Assembly (NCBI GenBank): GCA_025403435.1
Contig: CM046339.1
Span: forward strand, 7,152,981 to 7,216,980
DNA length: 64,000 nt
DNA from: Artocarpus heterophyllus
Taxonomy: Eukaryota > Streptophyta > Magnoliopsida > Rosales > Moraceae
Direction: 5' to 3'
Shown: positions 36,425-49,750 of the stretch, one piece after another
How positions within the stretch are numbered: position 1 is the stretch's first letter
Layout of the letters: the number at the start of each line of letters is the position of its first letter
Program-made: the position numbers and the translations under genes
The notes under the pieces: generated by a model
What the model was told of the DNA's origin: nothing
Databases searched by the model: none
What the model saw: the letters and a program-made list of their open reading frames with translations, nothing else

Positions 36425-39400
36425 CTAAGTGAGTAAATACAGCAAATTTCGCATCCCCATAGCTTCCACATGCCTCTCGAAGACTCTCCCAATAAGTTTC
36501 TTTGCAAATGGATCAGCTAAATTGTCCTCTGACGCGATCTTGCACACCGTGACATGCCCGCCCTCAACGAAGTCCTTTATCACATGATACTTCCGATCAA
36601 TATGCTTACTCTTCTTGTGAAATCTTGGTTCCTTAGCATTAGCTACCGCCGCACTGTTATCATAGTATAGTGATACCGCTTTATCCATACCAGGAACTAC
36701 CCCAAGATCCCCAAGGAACTTGCGGAGCCACACTGCTTCTTTCGAAGCATCACTAGCCACCACATACTCGGCCTCCATCGTTGAATCTGAAGTGCAATCT
36801 TGCTTCGCACTTCTCTAACTGATGGCACCGCCACCCAGAGTAAACACAAACCCCGAAGTCAATTTCCTAGAATCCAGACAGGATTGAAAATCCAAATCAG
36901 TGTATCCTAGAGGAGTTAAATCCTCACCCGAATACACAAGCATATACCCTCGAGTCCTTCTCAGGTACTTGAAAACATGCTTTACCACAACCCAATGGTT
37001 CAGTCCTGGATCTGCCTGAAATCGACTTACAATCCCGACCGCATAGCTAATATCCGGTCGTGTGCAAAGCATGGAATACATGAGACTACCCACTGCTGAA
37101 GCATAAGGCACCTTCTTCATGTATTCTTTTTCTTTATAAGACTTTGGAGAGTCCTTTTTAGAAAGAGTAATTCCAGACCTAAATGGTTGCCCACCTTTCT
37201 TGGAATCTTGCATTGCAAACCTCCTGAGAATTTTATCTATGTAGCCGGCCTATGACAAAGCTATCATTTTGTTCTTCCTATCCCGAAAGATCTAGATACC
37301 GAGAACAAAATTAGCCTCACCCAAGTCCTTCATGTCAAACTGCTTGGTCAACCATAATTTGACCGATGACAACGCCCCAACGTCATTGCCAATTAGCAGA
37401 ATGTCATCTACAAAGAGCAGTAGAAAAACCACCTTCCCATCCTTAATGTGTTTGTAAACACATGGTTCATCCACGTTTTGTGAGAACCCATAAGTCTTGA
37501 TCACTTGATCAAATCTTATGTTCCAAGAACGAGAAGCCGGCTTAAGTCCATAAATTGACTTTAGCTGTTTACAAACCATACCCTCTTGACCCGGGACCTT
37601 GAACCCGTCTGGTTGTTCCATACAAATGGACTCATCAAGATAGCCATTCAGAAAAGCCATCTTGACATCCATCTACCAAATCTCATAGTCGAGAGCGGCA
37701 GCTATGGACAAGAGAATCTAGATGGACTTAAGCATGGCTACAGGCGAAAAGGTTTCCTCATAGTCGATTCCTTCCTTTTGCGTATAACCCTTAGCTACCG
37801 ATCTAGCCTTAAAGGTTTCGACCTTTCCATCCACTCCTCTTTTCCTCTTGTAGATCCACTTACACCCTATGGGTTTTAGCCCTTCGGGAAGATCCACAAG
37901 CTCCCAGACCTGATTAGTCTTCATAGACTTCGTCTCTATGTTCATGGCCTCTGTCCAGAGTCTTGAATCAACATCCTCCATAGCTTCTGCGTAAGTATAA
38001 GGATCCCTGTCATGTTCATTTGGTTCAGCCAAGAAGACCTCTCCATTGAACATATACCTCTCAGGTTGACGCCTGATCCTCCCACTACGCCGAAGCCCCT
38101 GAGGTTGTTGTTCAGATTAGTTTGGTTTTTCTACACTGATCGGAATGGTTTCGTTCGGAACCTTCGTAGTGAACGGATCACCCCTTAACTCCTCAAGCAC
38201 CACTTTGCTTCAAGGTTTAAATTCGTTCATGTAACTCTCCTCAAGGAAAGTCACATTAGTTGAAACCACGACTTTATTTTCCTTTGGGTTATAAAAATAA
38301 CCCCCTTTAGTCCCTTTTGGATATCCTATAAACACGCAAACTTCTGAGCATGCTTCCAACTTATTCGGATCCTTAAATAGGACATGAGCTGGACATCCCC
38401 ATATGCGAATATGGTTTAAGGATGTCTTTTGTCTTGTCCACAACTCATGAGGAGTTTTAGGGACCGATTTTGAAGGCACATTATTCAAAAGATAACATGC
38501 GGTTTGTAGTGCATATCCAAAAAAGGTTAAAGGCAATGATGAATAACTCATCATGGACCGAATCATATCCAACAAAGTCCTATTCCTTCTCTCTGCTACG
38601 CCATTCTGCTACGGAGTGCCTGGCCCAGTCAAATGGGATAAAATCCCATTCTCTAACAAGTGTCCCAAGTCCTATTCCCCACCTCGATCAGATCGAAGTG
38701 CCTTTATGGGTCTACCCAATTGCTTTTTCACTTCAGCCTAAAACTCCCTGAACTTATCATAAGTTTCACTTTTGTGGTGCATCAGGTACACATGCCCATA
38801 TCTAGAGTAATCATCAATAAAAGTGACGAAGTACTCATACCCTCCTCGTGCCAGGATGTTCATCGGTCCGCAAGCATCACTATGCACAAGTTCTAGAACC
38901 CCTTCGGCCCTATTGTCCTTAGACCCATATGGTCTTTTGGTCATTTTACCCTCCAAACAAGACTCACATTGAGGTATAGATTCCACCTTTAAGTGACTTA
39001 AAGGTCCATCCCTTACCAACCTTTGAATCCTATTCAGGTTAATATGGCTAAGGCGCAAATGCCAAAGGTAAGTCTTATTAGAGTGAGAAGTTTTAAGTCT
39101 TTTTGAGTCATCATCATTCATCTCAGCATTAAGCAATAAGTCCATCTTAGGTTTGATAAAATATAGATTATTTTGCATCCATCCAGAACAGATAAAAGAT
39201 TTGTTTTTACGATTCACTACTTTTTTATTAAAAGATACCATGTAGAGTCTTTAAATAAAGAAGATACAGAAATTAAATTCCTTTTAAATTTAGGAACATA
39301 AAAACGATCTCACAAAATTAAATTCCTATAATTATCAAAGTAAAGATGGACATCTCCCACTGCTTCTGCTGAGACCAAGGATCCATCGCCCATCCGAAGC

Positions 39401-40365
39401 GTTAAGTCTTCACGTAGCAGACTTCTCATTTCTTTGAATCCCTGTAGAGAAACACAAACATGATTAGTTGCACCAGAATCTATAACCCAGATGTCACTGG
39501 ATTCCTCAACCAAACAAGTTTCTAAATATAGAAGATCACACCTACCTCCCTTGGAAAGGAAGTCCTTGCAATGCTTCTTTATATGCCCGACCTTACCACA
39601 GAAGAAGCACTTAAGCTTCTTTGGGTTCTTCTTCTTCTTCTTCTTGCTCTTGGTAGTAGCAGGAATAGAAGACTTCCTGTTCTTGGCCCGTTGCTTCTTT
39701 CCATTCCCTGAGTTAGGATTGGAACCAGAAGCAGCTACCATGTTGGCCTCACCACCAGCAAGAGACTCCCTGATCAGCAGTTCGAACTCCTGTAACTGTT
39801 TCATTAGTTCTGTCAAGGTCATATCTCGTCTATTACTTAAACTAGAAGTCACTCTAAATGGAATAAATTCCTTAGACAGAGTCTAAAAGACCATAGTCAT
39901 CTGAGTTTCAGCATCGATGTCGGCTCCATTGGTTTGAGCCTTAGCGAGGTAACCCATGACCAACATCATATGTTCCTTTACAGATGTCCCCAGTCTCTGT
40001 CTACAATTTAAGAGTTTTTGAAGTGCCCCTTGTCGCTTTGTTATGGCCTGGCCTCCAAACATGTCCTCAAGATTATCCAAGATTTGCTTCGCAGTCTCAT
40101 AATCCTAATGTTGAGCCTGTAGCACGTTATTCATGCTAGCCATAACATAGCAGCGGGCCTGATCATTAGCATCTTTCCAGTGATTGTGCGCTTGGAATTG
40201 TTCATTACTTGAGTCTCCCGTAGGCTCGAGAGGACAAGGGGTTGTCAGTACATATTTCAGTTTCTCAAAGGATAGAACGATGTCCAGGTTCCATTTCCAA
40301 TCGTTATAATTCTCACCGGTTAATTGGTTTTTGTCAAGTATCGATGATAAAGCATTTTTAGACAT
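36425..40365 (-). pseudogene. C6 copia gag-pol, nearly full length with stops
   Basis: Runs from ATG 40365 ([14 protein letters not shown]) to the stop at 36425-36427, 3941 nt against 3954 in C7. All domains are in order: gag, zinc knuckle [14 protein letters not shown] near 39600, protease DSGA near 39475, integrase HHCC and core (39240-38570), linker, RT and RNase H. The RT metal-binding motif reads FVDD instead of YVDD near 37410. Breaks include a stop near 40108 in gag, one near 39885, a frame break near 39240, one near 38675 that removes part of the integrase core, and stops near 37675, 37295 and 36815. The number of lesions is small compared with C3, so it lost function later. Confidence 0.93.
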
Positions 40366-42079
40366 TTTCAATCCACAATAAAGAATCATATACCAAATAT
40401 AAGCAAGCATATATAATAATTTAGTAAGATAACACAATCATGTAAAATCATACAAATGCGTTTATGTGTCAAAAACTTGAAAATTTCACAACCTTACAAC
40501 GATAGTTCCCAACTCAGAATTCAACAAGCTCCTAGGGGAGTCATGCCAAATTCAGTCAAAAACACGAATCCCCTCCTGATTAATATATGGCATCCAAGAC
40601 CCGTATGATCGAGCATATACTAATAATCATTTCTTTGACCATTAATTTTATTAACAGAGCTCCTAGGGGAGGTTAATAATAAAATTAACTTGAGTGTATA
40701 ATCACCGTTTCAATATTTTATCCATAATTTATAATTATCACCTAGGGGTGTGCAACCATAAATCCTACTAAAATACCTTATCATTTCAGAGATCCAATCT
40801 GGTACATGATAGAAATCCCTTCCTAGGGGTCGGGACCACCATGTTCTTCCTATGGACCAACGATGGAGGCCTTAGGTCCTCTCTTCGAAAACCTTCTCCC
40901 ACTCAATCTTTTGAAATCAAGTTTTTATTTTAAAATTATGAATGAACAATTTTAATATGAGCGGCACTCCCTATTCTATATGACATGTTATCAATATACA
41001 TGGTAAATCATATTATAATGCAGACAAGGAAAGCAATCAAGCAAAGCTACAAGCAAAATAATAATAATAACCGTAATATTATGGTTCCACCCTAGAGAAT
41101 AGAAACTAAGATTACAAGAGAATAATCGAGACATTTATCGATTCTTCATCCTTGAATCCTCAAGCTTTATCCTTCTTCATGTAATACCCATCTTCAAGTC
41201 TTCAATCTCATATGAATCAAACACTTCATATTTCTGGTCATATCCAAATTTAACGTTTCTCAGAATCGTTACAAAAATAAAATTAAAACTGCACCAAAAA
41301 ATTGCACCTTTTCTGGACACTTGGTAGCTCTCGGTCGGCAGGCTGATCTGGGCGATCGGCCTGCCAGTCATGCTTCATCGGCCTGCCGATCATATTGATC
41401 GGCCTGCCGACCCATGAAGGTTCGGCCTACCGAACTAAAAGTTCAGCTTGCCGATAGAGCCAGCCAAATGTCTGCCCCACTGTCGGCCTGTCGGACCACA
41501 TGTCAGGCCTGCAGATCTGTGACCATCGGCCTGTCGAATTGTGACGTTCGGCATGCCGACCGAGCAGTAATCCCTCAATCCAGAAAATACAATTTAATGC
41601 AATTCATCAATTTTATTTTCAACAATTCAACAACATAAAATTATAGACTCAGGAAATACCTGGGGGTGCCATTATCATTCTTCAAGATCCAACTTCTCAT
41701 TCCGTTTTCTCCGAATAATCATTTAATTACAAAATTCTTACAAATTTTAAAATTAAATAACAATTCCTAGATGAAAATGATAGTCCACCATCTAATTACA
41801 TGAAAAACTTAGATACATATTCTAACCTCTAAGGAACCATAACCGGTATAAATTAATTAATTAATAATTAATTAAACAATAATTTAATCAACCATAATTA
41901 ATTAATAAACATTCACCACAAAATCCATGAGAACATATATATTATATAGAAACCTAGAGTGCCATCTCTCTATAAAATTCAATTCAAGCATAGGTGAGAT
42001 AAAGATCACAAAATTTATGCATATAACATGATCACAAACTTGTAAATTTATGTAAAAACCATGGCACTCTGATACCAAT
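40366..42079 (-). other. 5' leader and primer site of C6
   Basis: About 1.7 kb. The primer site TGGTATCAGAG is at 42067-42077, with an extra base before the following GCC. The palindrome array at about 41330-41570 is well kept, with perfect TCGGCCTGCCGA units. The leader is the best complete model for the part of the C7 leader that lies beyond the window. Confidence 0.82.
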
Positions 42080-44122
42080 TGTTGGAAACACGGTGCGTAG
42101 TGGAATTTTAAAAATTTTTCCATCAGAGTATTTTCCAAAACACAAGTTTGACATGTTATATGTATAAATTAGACAGATCTTACTAACCTCTATATACCCA
42201 AGAACCTCCGCAACCTATGTAGAGAAATAACGTTCCAGAAGAGCCTCAACCAACTGGTCTTCTTTGCTATTCTCTATCCACAACTGGAGTGAGTGTGGGC
42301 TCACACGTACAGCTCTTCTACTGGTGACTCTCCTTCCAACCAATAGAGAGAACCCAAAGCTAGTGTTCGTGATATGTGAACAATAACTCTCAAGGAGTTT
42401 TTCAGATGCTCACTAGAAGAGTATCACTCTTAATCTCTCAAATTGATCTGAGTAAATCATGAGACTCACTCCCTTTATATAACTATTGGTCCTGGGGTCA
42501 GTCCTTATCAGATTAGGTCTCAAAAGCTCGAAACAGAATCAAGTTCGAATCAATATCTGATAAGATCCACGTGAAAACGTGTAATCTTATCTCTCGTTGA
42601 TCGACAGGCCGAACAGGGCCCATCGACAGGCCGAACACGTCATCCGACAGGCCAAACTCCAGAGAAAAAATCTCTACGAATCTTTTATTTTCCACCCGAG
42701 ATTCTAAAGGATAAAGTCTCAGTTTTGATTCAAATAACCCAATAGAGAAGTTATCTTATCAAAACAAACTTTATCAAGATAATCTCTAAGAAAATAAATC
42801 AATTCACAATAATTCTACAAGTTTATCTTGATCTAATTTGTCCAAAATTAAAACAACCGATAAATAGACAAGAATTATCTGATCGCAATAATTCAACAAG
42901 TTTATCTTGAACTAATTTCTTACAAAATTAATTCAACCGATAAACAAATATGAATTATTTAATTCTTCCAAATTTTAAACCAATCTGACAAATCCGACAT
43001 AAGTGACCAATTATTGGAAAAGCACGCCGTGTCGTTACAGGATTTTGTAAGCTAGCAAAGGGGACCAAAATGGACCTATAAAGTTCAAGCTCATGATAAT
43101 TATGAAACCCAATATCCCAGATATACATTTCACAATTATCAACTCCAACGCTACTTCAATATACATTTTAAACCAAGCTTTTATTGGAGTAGCGTTGGAG
43201 TTGCACTCTCGAACTTTATAGAATTACGAAGCTCGTGTAGCTAAGTCTCCATGACATATCATAGTGTATCGTATCCCCATATGATCATCCATAATCGGCT
43301 TAAGGATAAGTTCTGTCTTACCTTCCTAATTATTTTTATCTTACTTTCCATTGTCTCACCATTAGAAAACTTACCATCCAAAGATAGTATATCATTCGGT
43401 TGCACCTACGTATCCAAATGGTTGAGCGCTCCAGTTTTCCAATTACAGGACAACGCATATAAGAGGATATCATTACTCTTAAAGAGGAGCTATGAATTCC
43501 ATATCTATGAATAACAAGTGTACGCTATCACGAGTCATGCCTCCAACGTACCGACATGCATACCACTTTTGAGATGTGGGTGTCACCCTTTGGTACATCA
43601 AAAGACACAAGTTGAGATAACGGGCCCACTATTCATCTCAGGATTAAAATACAATACAAATGACTGTCTAAAGTGAATCGATTTGCCAAGACAGAATTAT
43701 TAATCCAAATCAATTCACTTTATGTCCCGATCCAACACATCGTTACCTATGACAACGTGCCAATGTTTCTATTCACGGAGTCCAACTCCGATGGTCAAGA
43801 CAAACCATCTCTCGTAAGGGATATAGACAACATAACAATCTTTACATGAATAAAACACCCAACTTTATTCCCTCAATTGCGGATCATATGTTTTAGACCA
43901 TCACCTTAAGAATCGTGTCTTCTGCATAATTAGTCCATCATATGCCCAATTCTTAAGGTTTAGACTGACTGTCTTAGCCTACTGTTTGCTTATCATATAT
44001 TCAACGAATATGAACGTAAAGAGGACAAGATTTGGTATATATAAATGAATAAATTCTTCATTGATAAAAATGTCTCCAAAAACGTATTACATTTTTACTC
44101 CTTAGGGCATACATGTCTAACA
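42080..44122 (-). repeat. 5' LTR of C6 (2043 bp)
   Basis: Minus strand TGTTAGACATG to TTTCCAACA; TATA box TATATAAA at 42474-42481. It is longer than its partner because of an inverted duplication at 43140-43203. Confidence 0.93.
43140..43203. repeat. Inverted duplication inside C6 5' LTR
   Basis: Perfect 16-base arms (CAACTCCAACGCTACT at 43140-43155 and its complement at 43188-43203) around a 32-base loop. The partner LTR has only the left arm followed by CCAATAAAAGCTTGG, so the second arm arose in this copy after or during insertion. Confidence 0.8.
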
Positions 44123-44228
44123 ATTGAAGACTTGAAGATGGGCTTTACATGAAGAAGGATACAGCTTGAGGATTCAAGGATAAAGAATCGATAAAACGTT
44201 TTTATTATTCTCTTTTAAACTTTGTTTA
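44123..44228 (+). other. 5' leader of C5, second part, up to the deletion junction
   Basis: ATTGAAGACTTGAAGATGGG continues the leader cut at 34391. After ATTATTCTCTT the sequence jumps into the end of RT, so a large internal deletion ends here. Confidence 0.75.
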
Positions 44229-44925
44229 CATGAAGAAGGTGCCTTATGCTTTGGCAGTAGGTAGTCTCATGTATGTCATGCTTTGCACATGACTGGATAT
44301 TCATTATGCGATCGAAATTGTGAGTCGATTTCAGACGGATCTAGGATCGAACCATCGGGTTGCAGTCAAGCATATTTTCAAGTACTTGAAAAGGACTTGG
44401 GAGTATATGCTTATGCATTTGGGTGAGGACTTAACTCTTCTAGGATATACTGACTCAAATTTTCAATCTTGTCTAGATTCTAGGAGATCGACTTTGGATT
44501 TTGTGTTTACTCTGAGCGGCGGTGCCCTTAGTTGGAGAAGTGTGAAGCAAGATTGCACTTCATATTCAATGATGGAGGCTAAGTAAGTGGTAGCTAGTGA
44601 TGCTTCCAAAGAAGTAGTGTGGCTTTGCAAGTTCCTTGGGGATCTTGAAGTTGTTCCTAGTATAGATAAGGTGGTATCACTATACTGTGATAACAGTGTA
44701 GCGGTAGATAATGCTAAGGAACTAAGATTTCACAAGAAAAGTAAGCATATTGATTGGAAGTATCATGTGATAAAGGAATTCATCGAGGGCAGGCATGTCA
44801 TGGTGTGCAAAATCACGTCAAGGGACAATTTAGCTGATCTATTCACGAAGACACTTATGGGGAAATTCTTTGAGAGGCATGTAGAAGCTATGGGGATGCA
44901 AGATTTGTCATATTTACTCACTTAG
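44229..44925 (+). pseudogene. C5 remnant: RT tail and RNase H (broken)
   Basis: Starts at the YMKKVPYA block that follows RT and continues through RNase H: YTDSN (first acidic residue kept), a damaged MEAEY (MEAK then stop near 44584), CDNS, and the C-terminal ADLFTK region to TAG 44923-44925. An early stop also lies near 44290 (TGA for CGA). Everything upstream in pol is deleted. No function is expected. Confidence 0.88.
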
Positions 44926-44939
44926 TGCAAGTGGGAGAT

Positions 44940-46976
44940 TGTTAGACGTGTATGCCCTAAGGAGTTAAAATGTAATATGTTTTTAGAGACATTTTTATCA
45001 ATAAAGAATTTATTTATTATTTATATACCAAATCTTGTCCTCTTTACATTCATATTTGTTGAATGTATGTTAAGCAAACAAAAGTCTGAGACTGTCGATC
45101 TAAACCTTTAAGAATTGAGCATATGATGGACAGATTTTATAAAAGACACGATTTTTAAGGTAACGGTCTAAATCATAAGATCCGCAATCGAGGGAATAAA
45201 GTTGGGCACTTTACTCATGTAAAGATTGTTATGTTGTCTATATCCCTATTGGGAGATGATTTGTCTTGACCATCGGAGGTGGACTCCGTGAATAAAAACA
45301 TTGGCATATTGTCATAGGTGACGATGTGTTAGATCGGGACATGAAGTGAATTGATTTGGATTAATAATTTTGTCTCGGCAAATCGATTCACTTTAGACAA
45401 TCATTTGTATTGTATCTTAATCCTAACATGAATAGTGGGCCGGTTGTCTTGACTTATGTCTTTTGATATACCAAAGGGCGATATCCATATTTTATAGTGG
45501 TACGCATGTCGGTACATTGGAGGCATAACTCTTAATAACGTAGACCTGTTATTCATAGATATGGAATCCATAGCTCGTCTTTAGGAGTAGTTGATATCCT
45601 CTTATATGTGTTATCCTATAATTGAAAAACTAGAGCGCTCAACCATTTGAATACATAGGTGTAACCAAATGGTATACTGTCTTTGGATGGTAAGTTTTTC
45701 GATAGTGAGATAATGGAATGTAAGATAAAAATAATCAGGAAGGTATGACAGAACTTGTCCTTAAGCCGATTATGGATAATCCTATGGGGATACAATATAT
45801 TATGATATGTCATGAAGACTTAGCTATACGGGCTTCGTAATTTTATATAGTTCGAGAGTGCAGCTCTAAGCTTTTAGTGGAGGAGCGTTGGAGTTGATAA
45901 TTATGAAATGTATATCTAGGATATTGGGTTTTGTAATTATTAAGAGCTTGAACTATATAAGTCCATTCGGCCCCCTTTGCTAGCTCATAATAAATCCTGT
46001 AACGATACGATGTGTTTTTCCAATAATTGGTAACTTATGTCAGATTTATCAGATTGGCTGAAATTCAGAAGAATCAAATAATTCATGTCTGTTTATCGAG
46101 TGAATTAATTTTATGATAAAATTTATTCAAGATGAACTTGTTGAATTATTAGGATTGGATAATTCTTGTTTGTTTATTAGTTGATTTACTTTTGAATAAT
46201 TTGAATCAAGATAAACTTGTAGAATTATCAGGAATTCATTTATTGTCCTTGAGATTATCTAGATAAAGTTGTTTTAATTAGATAACTTCTCAATTGAGTT
46301 ATTTAAATTAAAATTGAGACTTTATCCTATAGAATCTCGGGTGGAGAATAAAAGATTCGCTGGGATTTTTATCGCAGGTTCGGCATACCAATCCTCAGGT
46401 TCGTCCTGCCGATGGGGCAAGTTTGGCATGCCGGTTAGATAGATAGACATGCGGCCGCGTGATAAGAAGATCTCGCGTTTAGACACGGATTTTATCAGAT
46501 ATTGATCTTGATTTGATTCTGATTCAAATTTTTGAGGCCTTATCTGATAAGGACTGACTTCTGGGCCCTGCATCTGTAAAAAAGGAGTGATTCTCATTTT
46601 ATTTAGATCAGTTAAGAGATTGAGAGTGAGACTCTACCAGTAAGACTCTAGAAACTCCTTGAGAGCTATTGTTCACAAATCACAAACTGTAGCTTTGGGT
46701 TCTCTCAATTGGTTGGAAGGAGAATCACCTGGTCGAAAAGCTGAACGACATGAGCCCACACTCACTGTGATCGTGGATGGAGAATAGAAAAGAAGACCAG
46801 CTGGTTGAGGTCCTTCTGGAACGTTACTTCTCTTCATTGATTGTAGGAGCTTTTCGGCATATAAAAGGTTAGTAAGATCTGGTTAATTTATGCACATAAC
46901 ATGTCAAACTTGTGTTTTAAAAAATATTCTGATATAAAAAAATTTTAAAATTTCGCTGCATACTATTTTTTCAACA
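44940..46976 (+). repeat. 3' LTR of C5 (2037 bp)
   Basis: TGTTAGACGTG, the same third-word change as the 5' LTR (GACGTG against GACATG), to TTCAACA. The polypurine tract AAGTGGGAGAT is at 44929-44939. The TATA region is damaged and the palindrome array near 46375-46455 is decayed. Confidence 0.92.
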
Positions 46977-46981
46977 AAGTC

Positions 46982-47291
46982 TAATTTCTATTTTTGTGAT
47001 GGGTCAAAATAAAAATAAGACAACTTAAGGAATTTTATAAACTAAACGGTTATGGTCCCTGAGTCAGATGGTACGTAACTTTTCTGGCATCCCATCACTG
47101 GAAAAGATAGAAAGAAAACTTTCTCTCAGAGAAATCATACTTTCTTGACTCAAAAGATCAAGAACCAAAAGAGGATTCAAGGATTACATCCATTCATATG
47201 GATTAAGGTATGCTTCCCCTAATTTTCTTGATAAATTAACATGAGACTTTGGATTTGATGATAGTTTTCATCTATAAAATTTTCTCCAACA
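46982..47291 (+). repeat. 5' LTR of D1, right part
   Basis: Continues the LTR cut at 31519 and ends TCTCCAACA. The whole LTR is about 480 bp. Its 3' LTR counterpart is beyond the window. Confidence 0.82.
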
Positions 47292-47293
47292 AG

Positions 47294-47306
47294 TGGCATT
47301 AGAGCC
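47294..47306 (+). other. Primer-binding site of D1
   Basis: TGGCATTAGAGCC, similar to the Met-tRNA site with two changes. Confidence 0.8.
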
Positions 47307-48811
47307 TGCTCATGTTGAACCATTGAGAAATATTTTCTCAAAAATTTTTGGTTGAATAAGGATTATGGTTGTTTGATTTGTTGAATAAAGATTTAGTTCA
47401 TGATTACATATTTGGATTCAGAATATAGACATATATATATATATATGACTTTGGTATTTGCTGACTGAATTTTGTTGAATCTAAATTCGGAATGTACCAT
47501 TGAATAACCGTTTATATATATATTTATGAGATTCAGAATGACTTGGATATATACAAAACCGTGTTTATATGTGGATTCAATGATTTGGTTTCATGGATTC
47601 GGTTTTATGGTTTCATTACGGCAGCCATTGATATAATAAAAAAAAAGGGCCAAGCGGTGGCCAGGCTGCCTTTTCATGATTCAGTTCGTAAGGATTTCGT
47701 CATATATATATTCAAGATTGATTGAAGTTTTTAATCAATGGCATGGCTGCAAAACCAAATCATGATTTCATCACCATACGGCATGGCTGCAGAAAAGAAG
47801 AATAATAAAAAAAAAAATTGAAGTATATACATATTTCAATATTTTGGTTGAATCTGGGTAAAGTTGTAAAAGAGCTTTCATCAACCGTTTTCATCAATTT
47901 TTTTAAATTTATTTTATTTGTTGCACGCCAACAATGGTTGCCAAATAAACAAAAATTGATGCAAAACCGTTTAGAGCCTGCAACCGTCCGTTTTGTGTAA
48001 CTATTGAATTATCTGGTTTACCAAGTTAAGTTTATTTCAGTTAGGCCTAAGGTTTGTCAAGCCCATTAGGTGTATTAAAGCAAATTGGTTCTAGGTCAAA
48101 TTTTTGGGTAATTGGGTTTGGGTAAAGAGATGAATAGGGTTAATCCATCCATACAGCACCCGACCTGCATGGACCTGACCCGGTTTAACTTTATTGCCTG
48201 ACTTTGACAGTTGACCATTGACAGTTAACTAACTTTGACCAAATTTTTTTTATTTTTTTAATTTTAATTTTGGTCATTTTTTGGTGCACTATTAAATTCA
48301 AATATTGGTATTTTATATGTATTTTGAAATGAATTAATTGATGCAACATGTTACCAAAGTGGCCTCTTTTGTGGAAATTAATTTATTTTGAAATACAAAC
48401 AGTTGTGTCCATGTAACTTATGTGAATATTGATCGGCCCAAAAGAAGGCTAATATTTAACAAAATTGCATGTACACCTATAGTAATAAACACGTGATAAT
48501 TATTCGGTTCTTTACATGTGAACAATAAATCATCCCAAAGGAAGATTTATTGTTTGACATGTTCTTATTGTTAGTATTTGATTACTATACCAAGAGTACC
48601 ACTTACAAGTTAAAATTTTTGTCCAAAGACTAAATATTAATGTTGTGCTAGGTATCTTGTGATGGGTCCTACCATTATTTGAATTTATTTAAGTATGATA
48701 TGGAACTTATGTGAGCTTATTGTTTTGTTGTTTTGTTCTCTATTCAGTTACAAGTTTTGCTTCTAATATTTCTGTTAGCATCAATTTGATTCCCATGCTT
48801 AAGACACAAAT
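47307..48811 (+). other. 5' leader of D1
   Basis: AT-rich non-coding leader with an AT microsatellite at about 47429-47446 and a repeated GGCATGGCTGCA word near 47740 and 47780. Short frames here (47543-47725, 47818-48000) show no known domain or conservation. Confidence 0.6.
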
Positions 48812-49750
48812 TTCAAGGTATGGCAAGAGAACATTATAATTGTTCTCGGTGTCACGGATCTAGACCTTGCATTGAGGGTTGAGCGGCCTCCTGACCTAAC
48901 AGATAATAGTTCCTCTAATGATAAGAGGGACATGGAAAGGTTAGATCGTTAAAATCGCATGAGTCTTATGATCATGAAGCATGCTATTCCTGAAGCTTTT
49001 AGGGGCACTGTGCCTGAAAAGGTTACTACAGCCATAGGTTTCCTTGAGGAAATTGATAAGAGGTTTGCCAAGAATGAAAAGGCTAAAACAAGTACGCTTT
49101 TGGCAAACCTTATTTTAATGAGGTATAGAGGAAAAGGGAACATAAGGGAGTACATCATGGAGATGTCTCATCTTGCTTCAAAACTGAAGGCACTTAAGTA
49201 AGAGCTATCTGAGGACTTGCTCGTGCATTTAGTTTTGATATCTCTTCCTATACAGTTCAGTCAATTTAAAGTGAGCTACAACTGTCAAAAGGACAAATGG
49301 TCCCTTAATGAGCTCATCTCATATTGTGTGCAAGGAGAGGAAAGGCTGAAACAAGAAAAGGTAGAAAGTGCTCATTTAGCTACAGCCTCTAAGGACAAGA
49401 ATAAGAAAAGAAAGAAGGGTAAGGAAGCTGTAGGTGCGGCACCACAAAAGAAAGAACAAAAGGGTAAGGAAGAAAAGGTAGAAAGGCTGAAGCAAGAGAA
49501 GGTAGAAAGCGCTCATTTGGCTACAGCCTCTAAGGACAAGAATAAGAAAAGAAAGAAGGGTAAGGAAGCTGCAGGTGTGGCACCACAAAAGAAACAACAG
49601 AACAGACCAGGTAATGAATTTGCATGTTTCTTCTATGGAGGTATTGGACATAAGAAGAAGCAATGTACCAACTATCACGCAAAGAAAGGTACACTTCTCA
49701 ATCTAGTCTATTCTAAGGTTAATTTAACTTCAGTACCAAGACACAAGTAG
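48812..49750 (+). pseudogene. D1 copia gag (broken)
   Basis: The recognisable frame enters at WQENIIIVLGV and includes a stop near 48953, the UBN2-type gag core (FLEEIDKRFAKNEKAKTSTL, YRGKGNIREYIMEM), a stop at 49199-49201 in the same frame, and a lysine-rich stretch. A unit of 141 bp (47 residues, starting at 49341 and again at 49482) is tandemly duplicated. The zinc knuckle reads CFFYGGIGHKKKQC near 49625, so the second cysteine is replaced by tyrosine and zinc binding should fail. It ends at a stop at 49748-49750. The gag is distinct from that of C1-C7, which supports a separate family. Confidence 0.87.

Larger units (their letters stand above)
34392..44122 (-). mobile_element. C6: full-length Ty1/copia family-1 element nested in C5
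   Basis: Minus-strand element of 9.7 kb with both LTRs, primer site, leader, an almost full-length gag-pol and a polypurine tract. ATTGA lies on both sides (34387-34391 and 44123-44127), and the C5 leader reads through when it is removed. The coding part has several stops and small indels, so it is recent in structure but not functional. Confidence 0.95.
31525..46976 (+). mobile_element. C5: internally deleted Ty1/copia family-1 element nested in D1
   Basis: LTRs 31525-33540 and 44940-46976 are flanked by AAGTC on both sides (31520-31524 and 46977-46981). Between them are primer site, leader, the C6 insertion, the rest of the leader, and then directly the RNase H end. Gag, protease, integrase and RT are missing through one large deletion near 44215-44228. 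Without C6 it would be about 5.7 kb and could move only with proteins from another copy. Confidence 0.93.

Noticed and set aside
47543..48000. Short frames in the D1 leader
   Set aside because: Low complexity, no known domain, no counterpart elsewhere in the window.
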